Assembly: GCA_006226895.1 (NCBI GenBank)
Contig: SBFN01000155.1
Location: forward strand, 1 to 15,973
Origin: Deltaproteobacteria bacterium
GTDB taxonomy: Bacteria; Desulfobacterota; Desulfuromonadia; Desulfuromonadales; BM103
DNA length: 15,973 nt
Direction: 5' to 3'
The notes below the pieces were generated by a model. It did no database searches and was not told the origin of the DNA. It worked only from the letters and a program-made list of their open reading frames with translations. The position numbers and the translations under genes are program-made. Positions 1-5,388 of this stretch are shown one piece after another (the stretch's first letter is position 1; every line of letters begins with the position of its first letter).

Positions 1-81
1 GAATCACAGGAATGTATGGCCAGTAACCGTTTGATTCATGACGAAATGCAGGCGATTCTCCAGCAGGGATGTCGCCCCTGA
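1..81 (+). CDS. C-terminal end of an unidentified protein (5' cut by window)
   Basis: Frame 1 is open from the first base and gives 26 residues (starting ESQEC, ending QQGCRP) before TGA at 79-81. The stop overlaps the ATG of the next gene in a TGATG arrangement, typical of translationally coupled operon genes, which is the main reason to take it as real. No family can be recognised from so short a tail. Confidence 0.5.
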   Translation, partial: ESQECMASNRLIHDEMQAILQQGCRP

Positions 82-1373
82 TGCCTGTTCTGTCTTGCAC
101 TTATTCCCCGCACCCATCGGCTATTTTGTGCTTGCGAAAGCTTTTCTCAACTCTTGTGCTTCTACTGCTTTTCTCTTTCTCTTTCCCTATTTCGAGTTCT
201 GCTTCAACAGATGAGCATTTCCAGCAGGTTGTCAAATTTCTGGATGCACAAGATTACCTGCAGGCGATTGAACTTCTGCATGATCTACAGGGACGCGTCG
301 CTAATCCAGGGCAACTTGACAAGCTTCTTGCCATTGCCTACCTGGGACGTGGGTATCAATTGCTGGCCTCTGCCGACTTGACGGCGTCCGGCGAATCGTT
401 TCAGGAAGGACGTCGATATAATGACGAGGATATCCGCCTCTGGCAGGGTGAGGCGATGGTTCGTTTAAAGCAAGGCCGTTACGCGGAAGCGGTTTCTCTC
501 CTTGATCAGGCTATCGGCGTTAATTCTCAGAACGCAAGCATCTATCATCTTCTTGGTCAGGCCTATTATGCTGACGGGCGCATGCCAGAGGCCGTGGATG
601 CCCTGACGGAGGCGGTTTCGCTCGGTGCCGGTGATGAGGTTAATCTGCTCCTGCAGAAGGTGCAGCGAGAGTGGCGGTTTGAACAGGAGATGGGGCAGGA
701 GAGTCGCGGGCATTTCCAGCTCTCTTACGTAGACGGCAAGCAAGTCGCAGAACTCGCACCCAGAATCCTGGAGACCCTTGAAGACGCCTATACAGAGCTA
801 GGTTCTGAACTGGCTTATTTTCCCGATATCAAGGTGCCGGTTCTGCTCTACCTGAAAAGAGATTTCTCTGCCGTGACAAACTCTCCTGATTGGGCCGGCG
901 GCGTCTATGACGGCAAAATCCGTTTACCGCTCGGCGGTATGCACAGGATGTCTGAGCAACTTGCCTCCGTTCTATACCATGAGTATATGCACGTTCTTGT
1001 ACACTTTATGGCAGGCCGCCGTGCCCCTGTCTGGCTCAATGAGGGCCTTGCGGAAATGGCCGGGCGGAGACTCTATTCGCCACCCGAACATCATTTAAAA
1101 ATGGCCATGCAAAGCGATAAACTCCTTGGCTGGGATACACTGGCCAAATCTTTTTCCAATCTCCCTGCGGATAAAGTTCTGCTCGCTTACGAACAATCCT
1201 ATTCTCTGGTCAGCTTTATGGTCGATCGCTATGGTTGGCACAAGATACCTGAATTGCTCGAAAGTATCGGTAGGCGGAAACCCTGGCAGGATGCTATTGC
1301 TGATGTTTATCAGGACTATGGATCGGATTGGCCTGCCATCCTGAAAGAATGGCGGGCCAATATGTCATTTTAA
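81..1373 (+). CDS. secreted TPR protein with gluzincin (peptidase MA-like) domain
   Basis: A 430-residue protein with three visible parts. Residues 19-41 are a basic then very hydrophobic signal or anchor segment (LRK followed by a Leu/Phe/Ser-rich stretch). Residues about 45-200 form helical TPR-type repeats; the clearest covers about 116-184 (GRYAEAVSLLDQAI, then GRMPEAVDALTEAV). Residues about 210-430 form a peptidase-MA-like domain with the zinc motif HEYMH at 300-304 and NEGLAE at 320-325, where Glu321 is the expected third metal ligand. It is therefore probably an exported metallopeptidase or a peptidase-derived binding protein; the substrate is unknown. I chose the ATG at 81 because it overlaps the upstream stop by one base and has AGGGAT about 10 bases before it. 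An in-frame ATG at 69 would add four residues. It ends 18 bp from the convergent Cys-repeat gene with no evident terminator between. Confidence 0.85.
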   Translation: MPVLSCTYSPHPSAILCLRKLFSTLVLLLLFSFSFPISSSASTDEHFQQVVKFLDAQDYLQAIELLHDLQGRVANPGQLDKLLAIAYLGRGYQLLASADLTASGESFQEGRRYNDEDIRLWQGEAMVRLKQGRYAEAVSLLDQAIGVNSQNASIYHLLGQAYYADGRMPEAVDALTEAVSLGAGDEVNLLLQKVQREWRFEQEMGQESRGHFQLSYVDGKQVAELAPRILETLEDAYTELGSELAYFPDIKVPVLLYLKRDFSAVTNSPDWAGGVYDGKIRLPLGGMHRMSEQLASVLYHEYMHVLVHFMAGRRAPVWLNEGLAEMAGRRLYSPPEHHLKMAMQSDKLLGWDTLAKSFSNLPADKVLLAYEQSYSLVSFMVDRYGWHKIPELLESIGRRKPWQDAIADVYQDYGSDWPAILKEWRANMSF

Positions 1374-1391
1374 TTTTTATACATCCGATAT

Positions 1392-1799
1392 TTATTTTCT
1401 AACTACGTCTTTAATCGCCTGATTACATCGATCAGACACTTCTTTTTCATTCTTTTCAAGACATTCCAGGATTTTCCCCTCACCGACACGAACGCCTTTG
1501 CAAACTTTCATGATGTCGTCAGAACACTCGTTGGCAACATATGTCAGGGCCGCAACCGCGCGCTCCAATTGTGCGGCGACGTCGTAAAGCGCATATTCGC
1601 ATTGTCCAGAGAGTTTGTCCTGATGTGCATAGAGACAAGCTAGTATGCGTCCTTCTCCCGGTGTGACGTCTTTACAGAACCCTTGTAACTCTTTTTCGCA
1701 ACCTGTGGCGATAGTATTTGCCAACCCCGAAGCGAGAGCTGAGCCAGTTGTTGCCATGAAAACTATGAGTAGAGCGAAGAGAATTGATTTTGTATGCAT
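1392..1799 (-). CDS. secreted cysteine-rich repeat protein (two Cys repeats)
   Basis: A 135-residue protein with a clear Sec signal peptide (basic start, hydrophobic residues 6-17, likely cleavage after ALA at about 23). The mature part carries eight cysteines at 34, 42, 55, 67 and 92, 100, 113, 125. These are two copies of exactly C-x7-C-x12-C-x11-C, each with a GEG(R/K)IL(A/E)C core. The pattern matches the cysteine-rich GLG1-type repeat seen in small periplasmic or outer-surface proteins, whose function in bacteria is not established. Even, paired cysteines suggest disulfides in the envelope; no CxxCH haem motif is present. The start is fixed by a strong AGGAGGT four bases upstream of ATG. 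It is a single gene, preceded on its strand by a strong terminator at 1938-1973, so it needs its own promoter in 1800-1937. Confidence 0.85.
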   Translation of the reverse strand: MHTKSILFALLIVFMATTGSALASGLANTIATGCEKELQGFCKDVTPGEGRILACLYAHQDKLSGQCEYALYDVAAQLERAVAALTYVANECSDDIMKVCKGVRVGEGKILECLEKNEKEVSDRCNQAIKDVVRK

Positions 1800-1803
1800 G
1801 TAG

Positions 1804-1812
1804 ACCTCCTGA
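1804..1812 (-). promoter_or_regulatory. ribosome binding site of the Cys-repeat gene, complementary to the upstream hairpin loop
   Basis: On the minus strand this reads TCAGGAGGT, a strong Shine-Dalgarno sequence just before ATG at 1799. All nine bases are the complement of ACCTCCTGA in the loop of the hairpin at 1945-1973 (same strand). The match is partly expected because both are SD/anti-SD sequences. Confidence 0.6.
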
Positions 1813-1846
1813 TGGTGTGGTTGAATTTGCGTAGTTTCGTTGATTA

Positions 1847-1888
1847 TTAAGCTGCTGCTAAAATTTACAATATTTTCTTCTTTTCACA
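1847..1888 (-). promoter_or_regulatory. possible promoter of the Cys-repeat gene
   Basis: Reading the minus strand, TTGTGA is followed after 16 bases by TAAATT. This is a moderate sigma-70-like pair about 60-90 bases upstream of the start codon, in an A+T-rich stretch. It is the best pair I can see between the upstream terminator and the gene, but AT-rich DNA yields such pairs easily. Confidence 0.3.
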
Positions 1889-1937
1889 AGGCCGAGGGAA
1901 CATATGTCGATGGAAAGAGTCTTGAAACACACAAGAC

Positions 1938-1973
1938 AAAAAAAGCCCCACGGTCAGGAGGTTTCCGTGGGGC
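1938..1973 (-). terminator. strong Rho-independent terminator with CCUCCU in its loop
   Basis: On the minus strand GCCCCACGG (1965-1973) pairs perfectly with CCGTGGGGC (1945-1953) across an 11-base loop AAACCTCCTGA, followed directly by seven T (1938-1944). There is no T-run on the other side, so it works for minus-strand transcripts. No protein gene ends nearby: the closest upstream minus-strand stop is about 330 bp away. It is therefore most simply the 3' end of a small RNA. Confidence 0.85.
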
Positions 1974-2025
1974 AAAGGGTTTTGGTTTGTCTCTAGGAGG
2001 TGAAAAATGAAGAACTATGCACTGT
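1938..2025 (-). ncRNA. candidate small RNA with two anti-Shine-Dalgarno motifs
   Basis: A perfect -35 box TTGACA lies at 2054-2059 (minus strand). A weak -10 (TAAGCT at 2032-2037, spacing 16) would start transcription near 2025, and the U7 terminator ends it at 1938, giving roughly 85-90 nt. The transcript would hold an unstructured segment with CACCTCCTA (about 1994-2002) just 3' of TTCTTCATTTTT, and a second CCTCCT in the terminator loop. The first segment is the reverse complement of an ideal ribosome binding site plus start (AGGAGGTG, A-run, ATGAAG). Such CCUCC-bearing RNAs are known in other proteobacteria as sRNAs that pair with ribosome binding sites. Function here is inferred. Alternatives are the 3' end of a longer transcript from 2302-2724, or a leader terminator for the Cys-repeat gene. 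Confidence 0.5.
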
Positions 2026-2031
2026 GAGTAA

Positions 2032-2059
2032 AGCTTACAATTCTGGTCAGGTATGTCAA
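2032..2059 (-). promoter_or_regulatory. promoter with consensus -35 for the small RNA
   Basis: TTGACA (2054-2059) matches the sigma-70 -35 consensus in 6 of 6 positions. TAAGCT (2032-2037), 16 bases downstream, matches the -10 consensus in only 3 of 6. A strong -35 with a poor -10 would suit an activated promoter, or the pair could be accidental. Confidence 0.35.
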
Positions 2060-2228
2060 GGATAAAAGGCAAGCTCCTTGTAAATAAGATGTAAGGTTTT
2101 GGTGTTAAATTGAAAATTAATGTGGAGCAGAACCTTTCCAGGCTTGTCGGGCTGGCCAATGCAGGTTGCTGGCCGGAGGCTTTCCCCTGTGACTTTTTCT
2201 AGTTTGTTTCCACGGCCAAAATAGTAAT

Positions 2229-2260
2229 CGTGCCCATGATCAGCACTGATCATGGGCACG
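2229..2260. repeat. perfect 32-bp palindrome, possible terminator hairpin
   Basis: CGTGCCCATGATCAG (2229-2243) and its exact complement (2246-2260) are separated by only CA, so RNA from either strand would form a 14-bp stem with a four-base loop. It begins 41 bp beyond the stop of the minus-strand gene at 2302. The following minus-strand bases (ATTACTATTTTGG) are only loosely T-rich. It may end that transcript, or serve as a protein-binding palindrome. Confidence 0.6.
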
Positions 2261-2301
2261 CAAGCTCTTTTGCCGTTTTACCCTGTATTTGCAGAACGGG
2301 G

Positions 2302-2724
2302 CTATTCGGTTTTTTCTTCGGGATTAAGTTCTTCCTGGGGTGCTTCTTCGGTTCTGATCTTTTCGACCTCTTCTTCAAGGGATGCGGCTTCAGCTTTCAG
2401 CTCATCAATCCTTTCCAGGATCTCCTTGACGGCGGCCTGGTTCATAATATTCTTCTGGCCCGATTCACGAAGGTCGTCGATAATCTTGCCGAGATCACCA
2501 TGCGCAGCATTAATCTTCTTGTGTATGGCTGACAGGTCAATTTTTTTCTGCACCAGCTTTTTGTACTGGTTCGCCTTGAATGTTGCCGTCGACCATGCAT
2601 GTTTAGTGCTTCCCCAAATTTTTTCAGTGGTCTCTTTCAGGGTTTCAGTCTGGTCGTCCTGCGACTCCGGCTGTTGTTCGGTGTCAGGGGCTTGTTCCTC
2701 GAGTTTTTTTTCCTGCTCGTCCAT
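2302..2724 (-). CDS. acidic coiled-coil hypothetical protein
   Basis: A 140-residue protein not assignable to a named family. Residues 1-35 are very Glu/Gln/Asp-rich and probably disordered. Residues about 35-65 are amphipathic and basic (KHAWSTATFKANQYKKLVQK). Residues about 65-125 are strongly helical with heptad-like spacing (ILERIDELKAEAASLEEEVEKI), and the tail is again acidic. No signal peptide, membrane segment or cysteine is present, so it is probably a cytoplasmic coiled-coil protein. The ATG at 2724 is preferred because GGAGG (2730-2734) stands five bases before it; an in-frame GTG at 2736 has no ribosome site. It is transcribed divergently from fbp across 138 bp, so shared control is possible but nothing in the sequence proves a link. 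Confidence 0.75.
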   Translation of the reverse strand: MDEQEKKLEEQAPDTEQQPESQDDQTETLKETTEKIWGSTKHAWSTATFKANQYKKLVQKKIDLSAIHKKINAAHGDLGKIIDDLRESGQKNIMNQAAVKEILERIDELKAEAASLEEEVEKIRTEEAPQEELNPEEKTE

Positions 2725-2751
2725 GTCATCCTCCACAGTTGTTTTTCCAAG

Positions 2752-2779
2752 AGTTTAACATCGTCTAACAGAGGGTCAA
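2752..2779 (-). promoter_or_regulatory. probable promoter of the coiled-coil gene
   Basis: On the minus strand TTGACC (2774-2779, 5 of 6 consensus) is followed after 16 bases by TAAACT (2752-2757, 4 of 6), about 30 bases upstream of the start codon and its GGAGG. Confidence 0.4.
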
Positions 2780-2802
2780 GGATGTCCTTTTGATATGATT
2801 CC

Positions 2803-2831
2803 TTGCTCATGTGGATGCTATCGTCTAGAAT
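2803..2831 (+). promoter_or_regulatory. possible fbp promoter
   Basis: TTGCTC (2803-2808) and TAGAAT (2826-2831) are separated by 17 bases and lie about 32 bases upstream of the fbp start. The -10 is good (5 of 6) and the -35 weak (3 of 6). Confidence 0.35.
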
Positions 2832-2862
2832 ATGCCAGTTTATAATTTCAAGGAGGGTAAAT

Positions 2863-3813
2863 ATGGCTTCAGCTGAAAGAGGACAGACCAGGTATCAGAT
2901 CAATTTACGGCGCTATTTGCGTGAAACTGGCGTTCATCGCGATCTGACCCGGATTATTTGTGAAATTGCCAATGCCTCAAAATACATCATCAATGCAATC
3001 CGCACTGGTGACCTCGGTGTTGCGGGGACGTCCAACCTCTATGGTGAGCAACAACTGGAACTTGATGTTCTATCTGATCGTATCATTCAGAAGCGGTTGA
3101 TGCATTCAGGTGTTGTTGCGAAGATGGCTTCGGAAGAGGTGGATGAGCTCGTAGAGGTAACGGTGCCGAACAATGGCCGTTATTCTATTGCCTTCGATCC
3201 TCTCGATGGTTCATCTCTTGTTGATGTTAATCTTGCTGTCGGCACGATTGTTTCGGTTTTTGAGGGAGATAATCTTTTACGGCCTGGCCGTAATCAGGTT
3301 GCCGCCCTTTATGTTCTTTATGGACCACGCACAACCATGGTGGTCTCAACCGGCAAGGGTGTCCATGAGTTTGCCATGAACCAATTGATGGAATTCGATC
3401 TGGTTCAGGAAAATATCCAGCTGGAAGGCCCAGCCAAGATCTATTCGCCAGGTGGTTTGCGCAGCAAATACACTAAGGGGACTTTGGAGTTTGTTCGCTC
3501 TCTCGAAGCCAGTGGCACGAAGCTGCGTTATTCGGGCGGGTTTGTTCCAGATATCAACCAGGTCCTGATAAAGGGTGGTGGATTCTTCATGTATCCGCAC
3601 CTTACCGACAATCCGCAAGGAAAGCTACGTCTCCTTTATGAGTTGAACCCCATGGCCTTTCTGGTTGAACAGGCTGGTGGAGCTGCTTCGAATGGTAGAC
3701 AGAGAATCCTGGATATTGATCCTGAAAACCTTGATCAGTGTTCACCGGTTTTTATCGGCACCAAGGAGGCTGTTGCCTTCGCGGAAAAGTGTATCCAGGA
3801 GGAAGAAAACTGA
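2863..3813 (+). CDS. fbp: fructose-1,6-bisphosphatase, class I
   Basis: A 316-residue cytoplasmic enzyme that hydrolyses fructose 1,6-bisphosphate to fructose 6-phosphate, the committed step of gluconeogenesis. That step is needed by an organism growing on acetate or other small acids. Class I signatures are all present: SEEVDE (about 90-95) and DPLDGSS (112-118) supply metal ligands, RYSGGFVPD (222-230) forms part of the sugar-phosphate site, and KLRLLYE (254-260) gives the last acidic ligand, followed by NPMAFLVEQAGG. Length is slightly below the roughly 330 usual for the family, mainly at the N-terminus. ATG at 2863 is chosen because a near-perfect AAGGAGGG (2850-2857) precedes it; starting at 2803 would add 20 unrelated residues. 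Some class I enzymes also act on sedoheptulose bisphosphate, which cannot be excluded. A strong terminator follows. Confidence 0.95.
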   Translation: MASAERGQTRYQINLRRYLRETGVHRDLTRIICEIANASKYIINAIRTGDLGVAGTSNLYGEQQLELDVLSDRIIQKRLMHSGVVAKMASEEVDELVEVTVPNNGRYSIAFDPLDGSSLVDVNLAVGTIVSVFEGDNLLRPGRNQVAALYVLYGPRTTMVVSTGKGVHEFAMNQLMEFDLVQENIQLEGPAKIYSPGGLRSKYTKGTLEFVRSLEASGTKLRYSGGFVPDINQVLIKGGGFFMYPHLTDNPQGKLRLLYELNPMAFLVEQAGGAASNGRQRILDIDPENLDQCSPVFIGTKEAVAFAEKCIQEEEN

Positions 3814-3835
3814 AAGTCTTGGTTCCCAGCTAAAG

Positions 3836-3878
3836 AAAAAAGGGGGGACACGTAGCGAGTACATGTCCCCCTTTTTTT
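3836..3878 (+). terminator. Rho-independent terminator of fbp
   Basis: GGGGGACA (3843-3850) pairs with TGTCCCCC (3864-3871), with an inner GTA/TAC stem around the loop GCGAG. It is flanked by six A on the left and seven T on the right. It begins about 25 bp after the fbp stop, and its stem coincides with one copy of the REP-like palindrome at 3844-3870. Confidence 0.85.
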
Positions 3879-3917
3879 GTTTCACCTTATGGGGAGATGT
3901 GCTCGCTACGTGTCCCC
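3844..3917. repeat. inverted pair of REP-like palindromes
   Basis: Copy 1 (3844-3870) and the reverse complement of copy 2 (3891-3917) are 27 bp each and match at 25 positions, with a 20-bp spacer. Both begin GGGGACACGTAGCGAG on their own strand and end CCCC. Each folds alone into an imperfect hairpin with loop GCGAG or its complement CTCGC, and the two together can form one long hairpin. Short imperfect palindromes paired head to head between convergent genes are the layout of REP/BIME elements mobilised by REP-associated tyrosine transposases. No such transposase lies in the window. Confidence 0.65.
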
Positions 3918-3943
3918 GTAATGTCATAACAGTTTCAATAAAA

Positions 3944-3973
3944 AAGGCCCGGCAGAAAAATCTGCCGGGCCTT
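3944..3973 (-). terminator. Rho-independent terminator of the kor operon
   Basis: AAGGCCCGGCAGA (3944-3956) pairs perfectly with TCTGCCGGGCCTT (3961-3973) around a four-base loop. On the minus strand the stem is followed by a T-run (TTTTTTATTG overlapping the stem end). It lies 24 bp after the korC stop. Confidence 0.9.
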
Positions 3974-3996
3974 AGTTTTAAAGCGGGTACTGGCTT

Positions 3997-4545
3997 TTAC
4001 TGGGCCAGTTCCTTACCTTTTTCGTAGCCCATGCTGTAGGCTTTTTTGTTCAGGTCTTTAAAGGCCGCAGGGACCTTACGCAGCACTGCTTCCTCGCCGG
4101 ATTCTCTGGTAACCACACCGGTCAAGCCGATGACAGCACCAAGAGCAACCACGTTGGCGACGATCTCACGTCCGATATCTTCTTTAGCCATGCGCATGAT
4201 CGGCAGGCGAAGAACCTTGAAGTCGCCTTCTGGAGCAGTATGCACGAAGTCAGCGTCGATCAGAAGCAAACCGCCTTTTTTGATGCCGTTGGCATACTTG
4301 TCGGCTGCTTCCTGGGTCATTGCCAGGCATGCATCAACAATCGTGGCCTTAGGATAGTCGATGGGACCATCAGCGATAATAACCTCAGACTTGGATGCGC
4401 CTCCACGGGCTTCTGGACCGTAGCTTTGCGATTGTACGGCACTTTTGCCTTCGATAATGGACGCAGCTTCCGCGAGGATAATCCCGGCGGTGATCAGACC
4501 CTGACCACCAGCACCGGAAAAGCGAAGCTCATAACGTTCAGCCAT
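3997..4545 (-). CDS. korC: 2-oxoglutarate:ferredoxin oxidoreductase, gamma subunit
   Basis: A 182-residue gamma-domain subunit of the 2-oxoacid:ferredoxin oxidoreductase family. The conserved GAGGQG (11-16) opens the protein and is followed by LITAGIILAEAA and the family segment QSYGPEARGG (about 40-49). In the four-subunit enzymes this domain is needed for coenzyme A-dependent conversion of 2-oxoglutarate to succinyl-CoA with reduction of ferredoxin. It is the last gene of korD-A-B-C, 24 bp after korB, with its own ribosome site (AAAGGAG). A strong terminator follows. Sequence alone does not fully separate 2-oxoglutarate from other 2-oxoacid specificities; the icd/mdh neighbourhood favours 2-oxoglutarate. 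Confidence 0.9.
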   Translation of the reverse strand: MAERYELRFSGAGGQGLITAGIILAEAASIIEGKSAVQSQSYGPEARGGASKSEVIIADGPIDYPKATIVDACLAMTQEAADKYANGIKKGGLLLIDADFVHTAPEGDFKVLRLPIMRMAKEDIGREIVANVVALGAVIGLTGVVTRESGEEAVLRKVPAAFKDLNKKAYSMGYEKGKELAQ

Positions 4546-4569
4546 GGTTCTTTCTCCTTTTCGTAGTGA

Positions 4570-5388
4570 TCAGGCGCCTTGCGCCTTCTTGATAACTTCA
4601 GCGTACTGATCGCAGTACTCTGGCTTCTCAGTGTCTTGAAACAGGATGCCGGTCAGGAACTTACCTTCCAACTGCTCTGCAGTCATCTTGGCTGCTGCCT
4701 TGACAGGAACAGCTTCTGTTTTAAGACGCTTCATCATATCGACAACCGAACGGAACTTGTTACGGCGGCCATAAGTGGTCGGGCAATCGTCGATAACCTC
4801 GATGACGGCCATGCCTTTGTGCTGAATGCCTTGTGTAATCAGTTTGTCGATCTCGCGTGGATGAGCAGCAGTTGTACGGGCAACAAAAGTTGCTCCTGAT
4901 CCGATTGCCAATTTAGAGATGTCGAAGATAGGATCGGGGTTGCCATAAGGAGTCGTCGAAGCGTTGTGACCGGTCGGGGTGCAAGGCGAGAACTGACCAC
5001 CGGTCATGCCGTAGATGTAGTTGTTCATCAATACATAAGTCATATCGATGTTACGACGACAGGCATGGATAAAGTGGTTGCCACCGATAGCGGTTCCGTC
5101 TCCGTCACCACCGCAGCAGATAACGTTCATTTCCGGCTTGGCCATTTTAACGCCAGTTGCAAATGCCGCAGCACGCCCATGGGCGGTGTGCAGGGTGCAG
5201 GCGTCAAGGTAGCCAGGCAGGCGGCTGGCGCAACCGATACCGGAGACGATCGCTGTGTTCTTGCGATCAAGCTCGCAAGTGTCCATGGCCCGGATCAGGC
5301 CTTTCATAACAATGCCGTGACCACAACCGGGGCACCAGATGTGCGGTAGCTTGCCGGGGCGGATCGACTTTTCGTAATCGTAAGCCAT
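4570..5388 (-). CDS. korB: 2-oxoglutarate:ferredoxin oxidoreductase, beta subunit (TPP-binding)
   Basis: A 272-residue beta subunit carrying thiamine diphosphate and, in this family, a [4Fe-4S] cluster. CPGCGHG has Cys19 and Cys22, and GIGCASR has Cys53 as likely cluster ligands. The TPP/Mg motif is GDGD (94-97) with the NN pair at 122-123 about 27 residues on, followed by YGMTGGQFSPCTP, typical of Kor/Oor/For beta chains. It performs decarboxylation of 2-oxoglutarate and electron transfer through the cluster. Its ATG overlaps the korA stop by one base (TAATG), so the two subunits are translationally coupled, as expected for a stoichiometric heterodimer. The length is normal for the family. 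Confidence 0.93.
   Translation of the reverse strand: MAYDYEKSIRPGKLPHIWCPGCGHGIVMKGLIRAMDTCELDRKNTAIVSGIGCASRLPGYLDACTLHTAHGRAAAFATGVKMAKPEMNVICCGGDGDGTAIGGNHFIHACRRNIDMTYVLMNNYIYGMTGGQFSPCTPTGHNASTTPYGNPDPIFDISKLAIGSGATFVARTTAAHPREIDKLITQGIQHKGMAVIEVIDDCPTTYGRRNKFRSVVDMMKRLKTEAVPVKAAAKMTAEQLEGKFLTGILFQDTEKPEYCDQYAEVIKKAQGA

Larger units (their letters stand above)
1800..2301. other. 502-bp gene-free stretch
   Basis: No convincing protein gene lies here: the open frames lack ribosome binding sites and recognisable content. It holds the leader of the Cys-repeat gene, the small RNA candidate and its terminator (1938-2059), an unassigned G+C-rich segment at about 2125-2225 with a partial c-di-GMP riboswitch-like string, and the palindrome at 2229-2260. 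Confidence 0.7.

Noticed and set aside
1996..2026. Plus-strand mini-ORF (ATG-Lys-Asn-Tyr-Ala-Leu-stop) with a perfect AGGAGGTG ribosome site
   Set aside because: No plus-strand promoter or downstream gene. The perfect ribosome site is simply the complement of the anti-SD segment of the minus-strand small RNA, which has a -35 box and a terminator in its favour.
1884..2159. 91-codon minus-strand ORF
   Set aside because: It runs through the small RNA promoter and the strong terminator and has no ribosome site.
2056..2259. 67-codon minus-strand ORF starting in the palindrome
   Set aside because: No ribosome binding site, no recognisable domain, and its start lies inside the 32-bp palindrome.
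2841..2846. TATAAT just before fbp
   Set aside because: It lies only four bases before the ribosome site and has no -35 partner, so a start there would remove the ribosome site from the mRNA.
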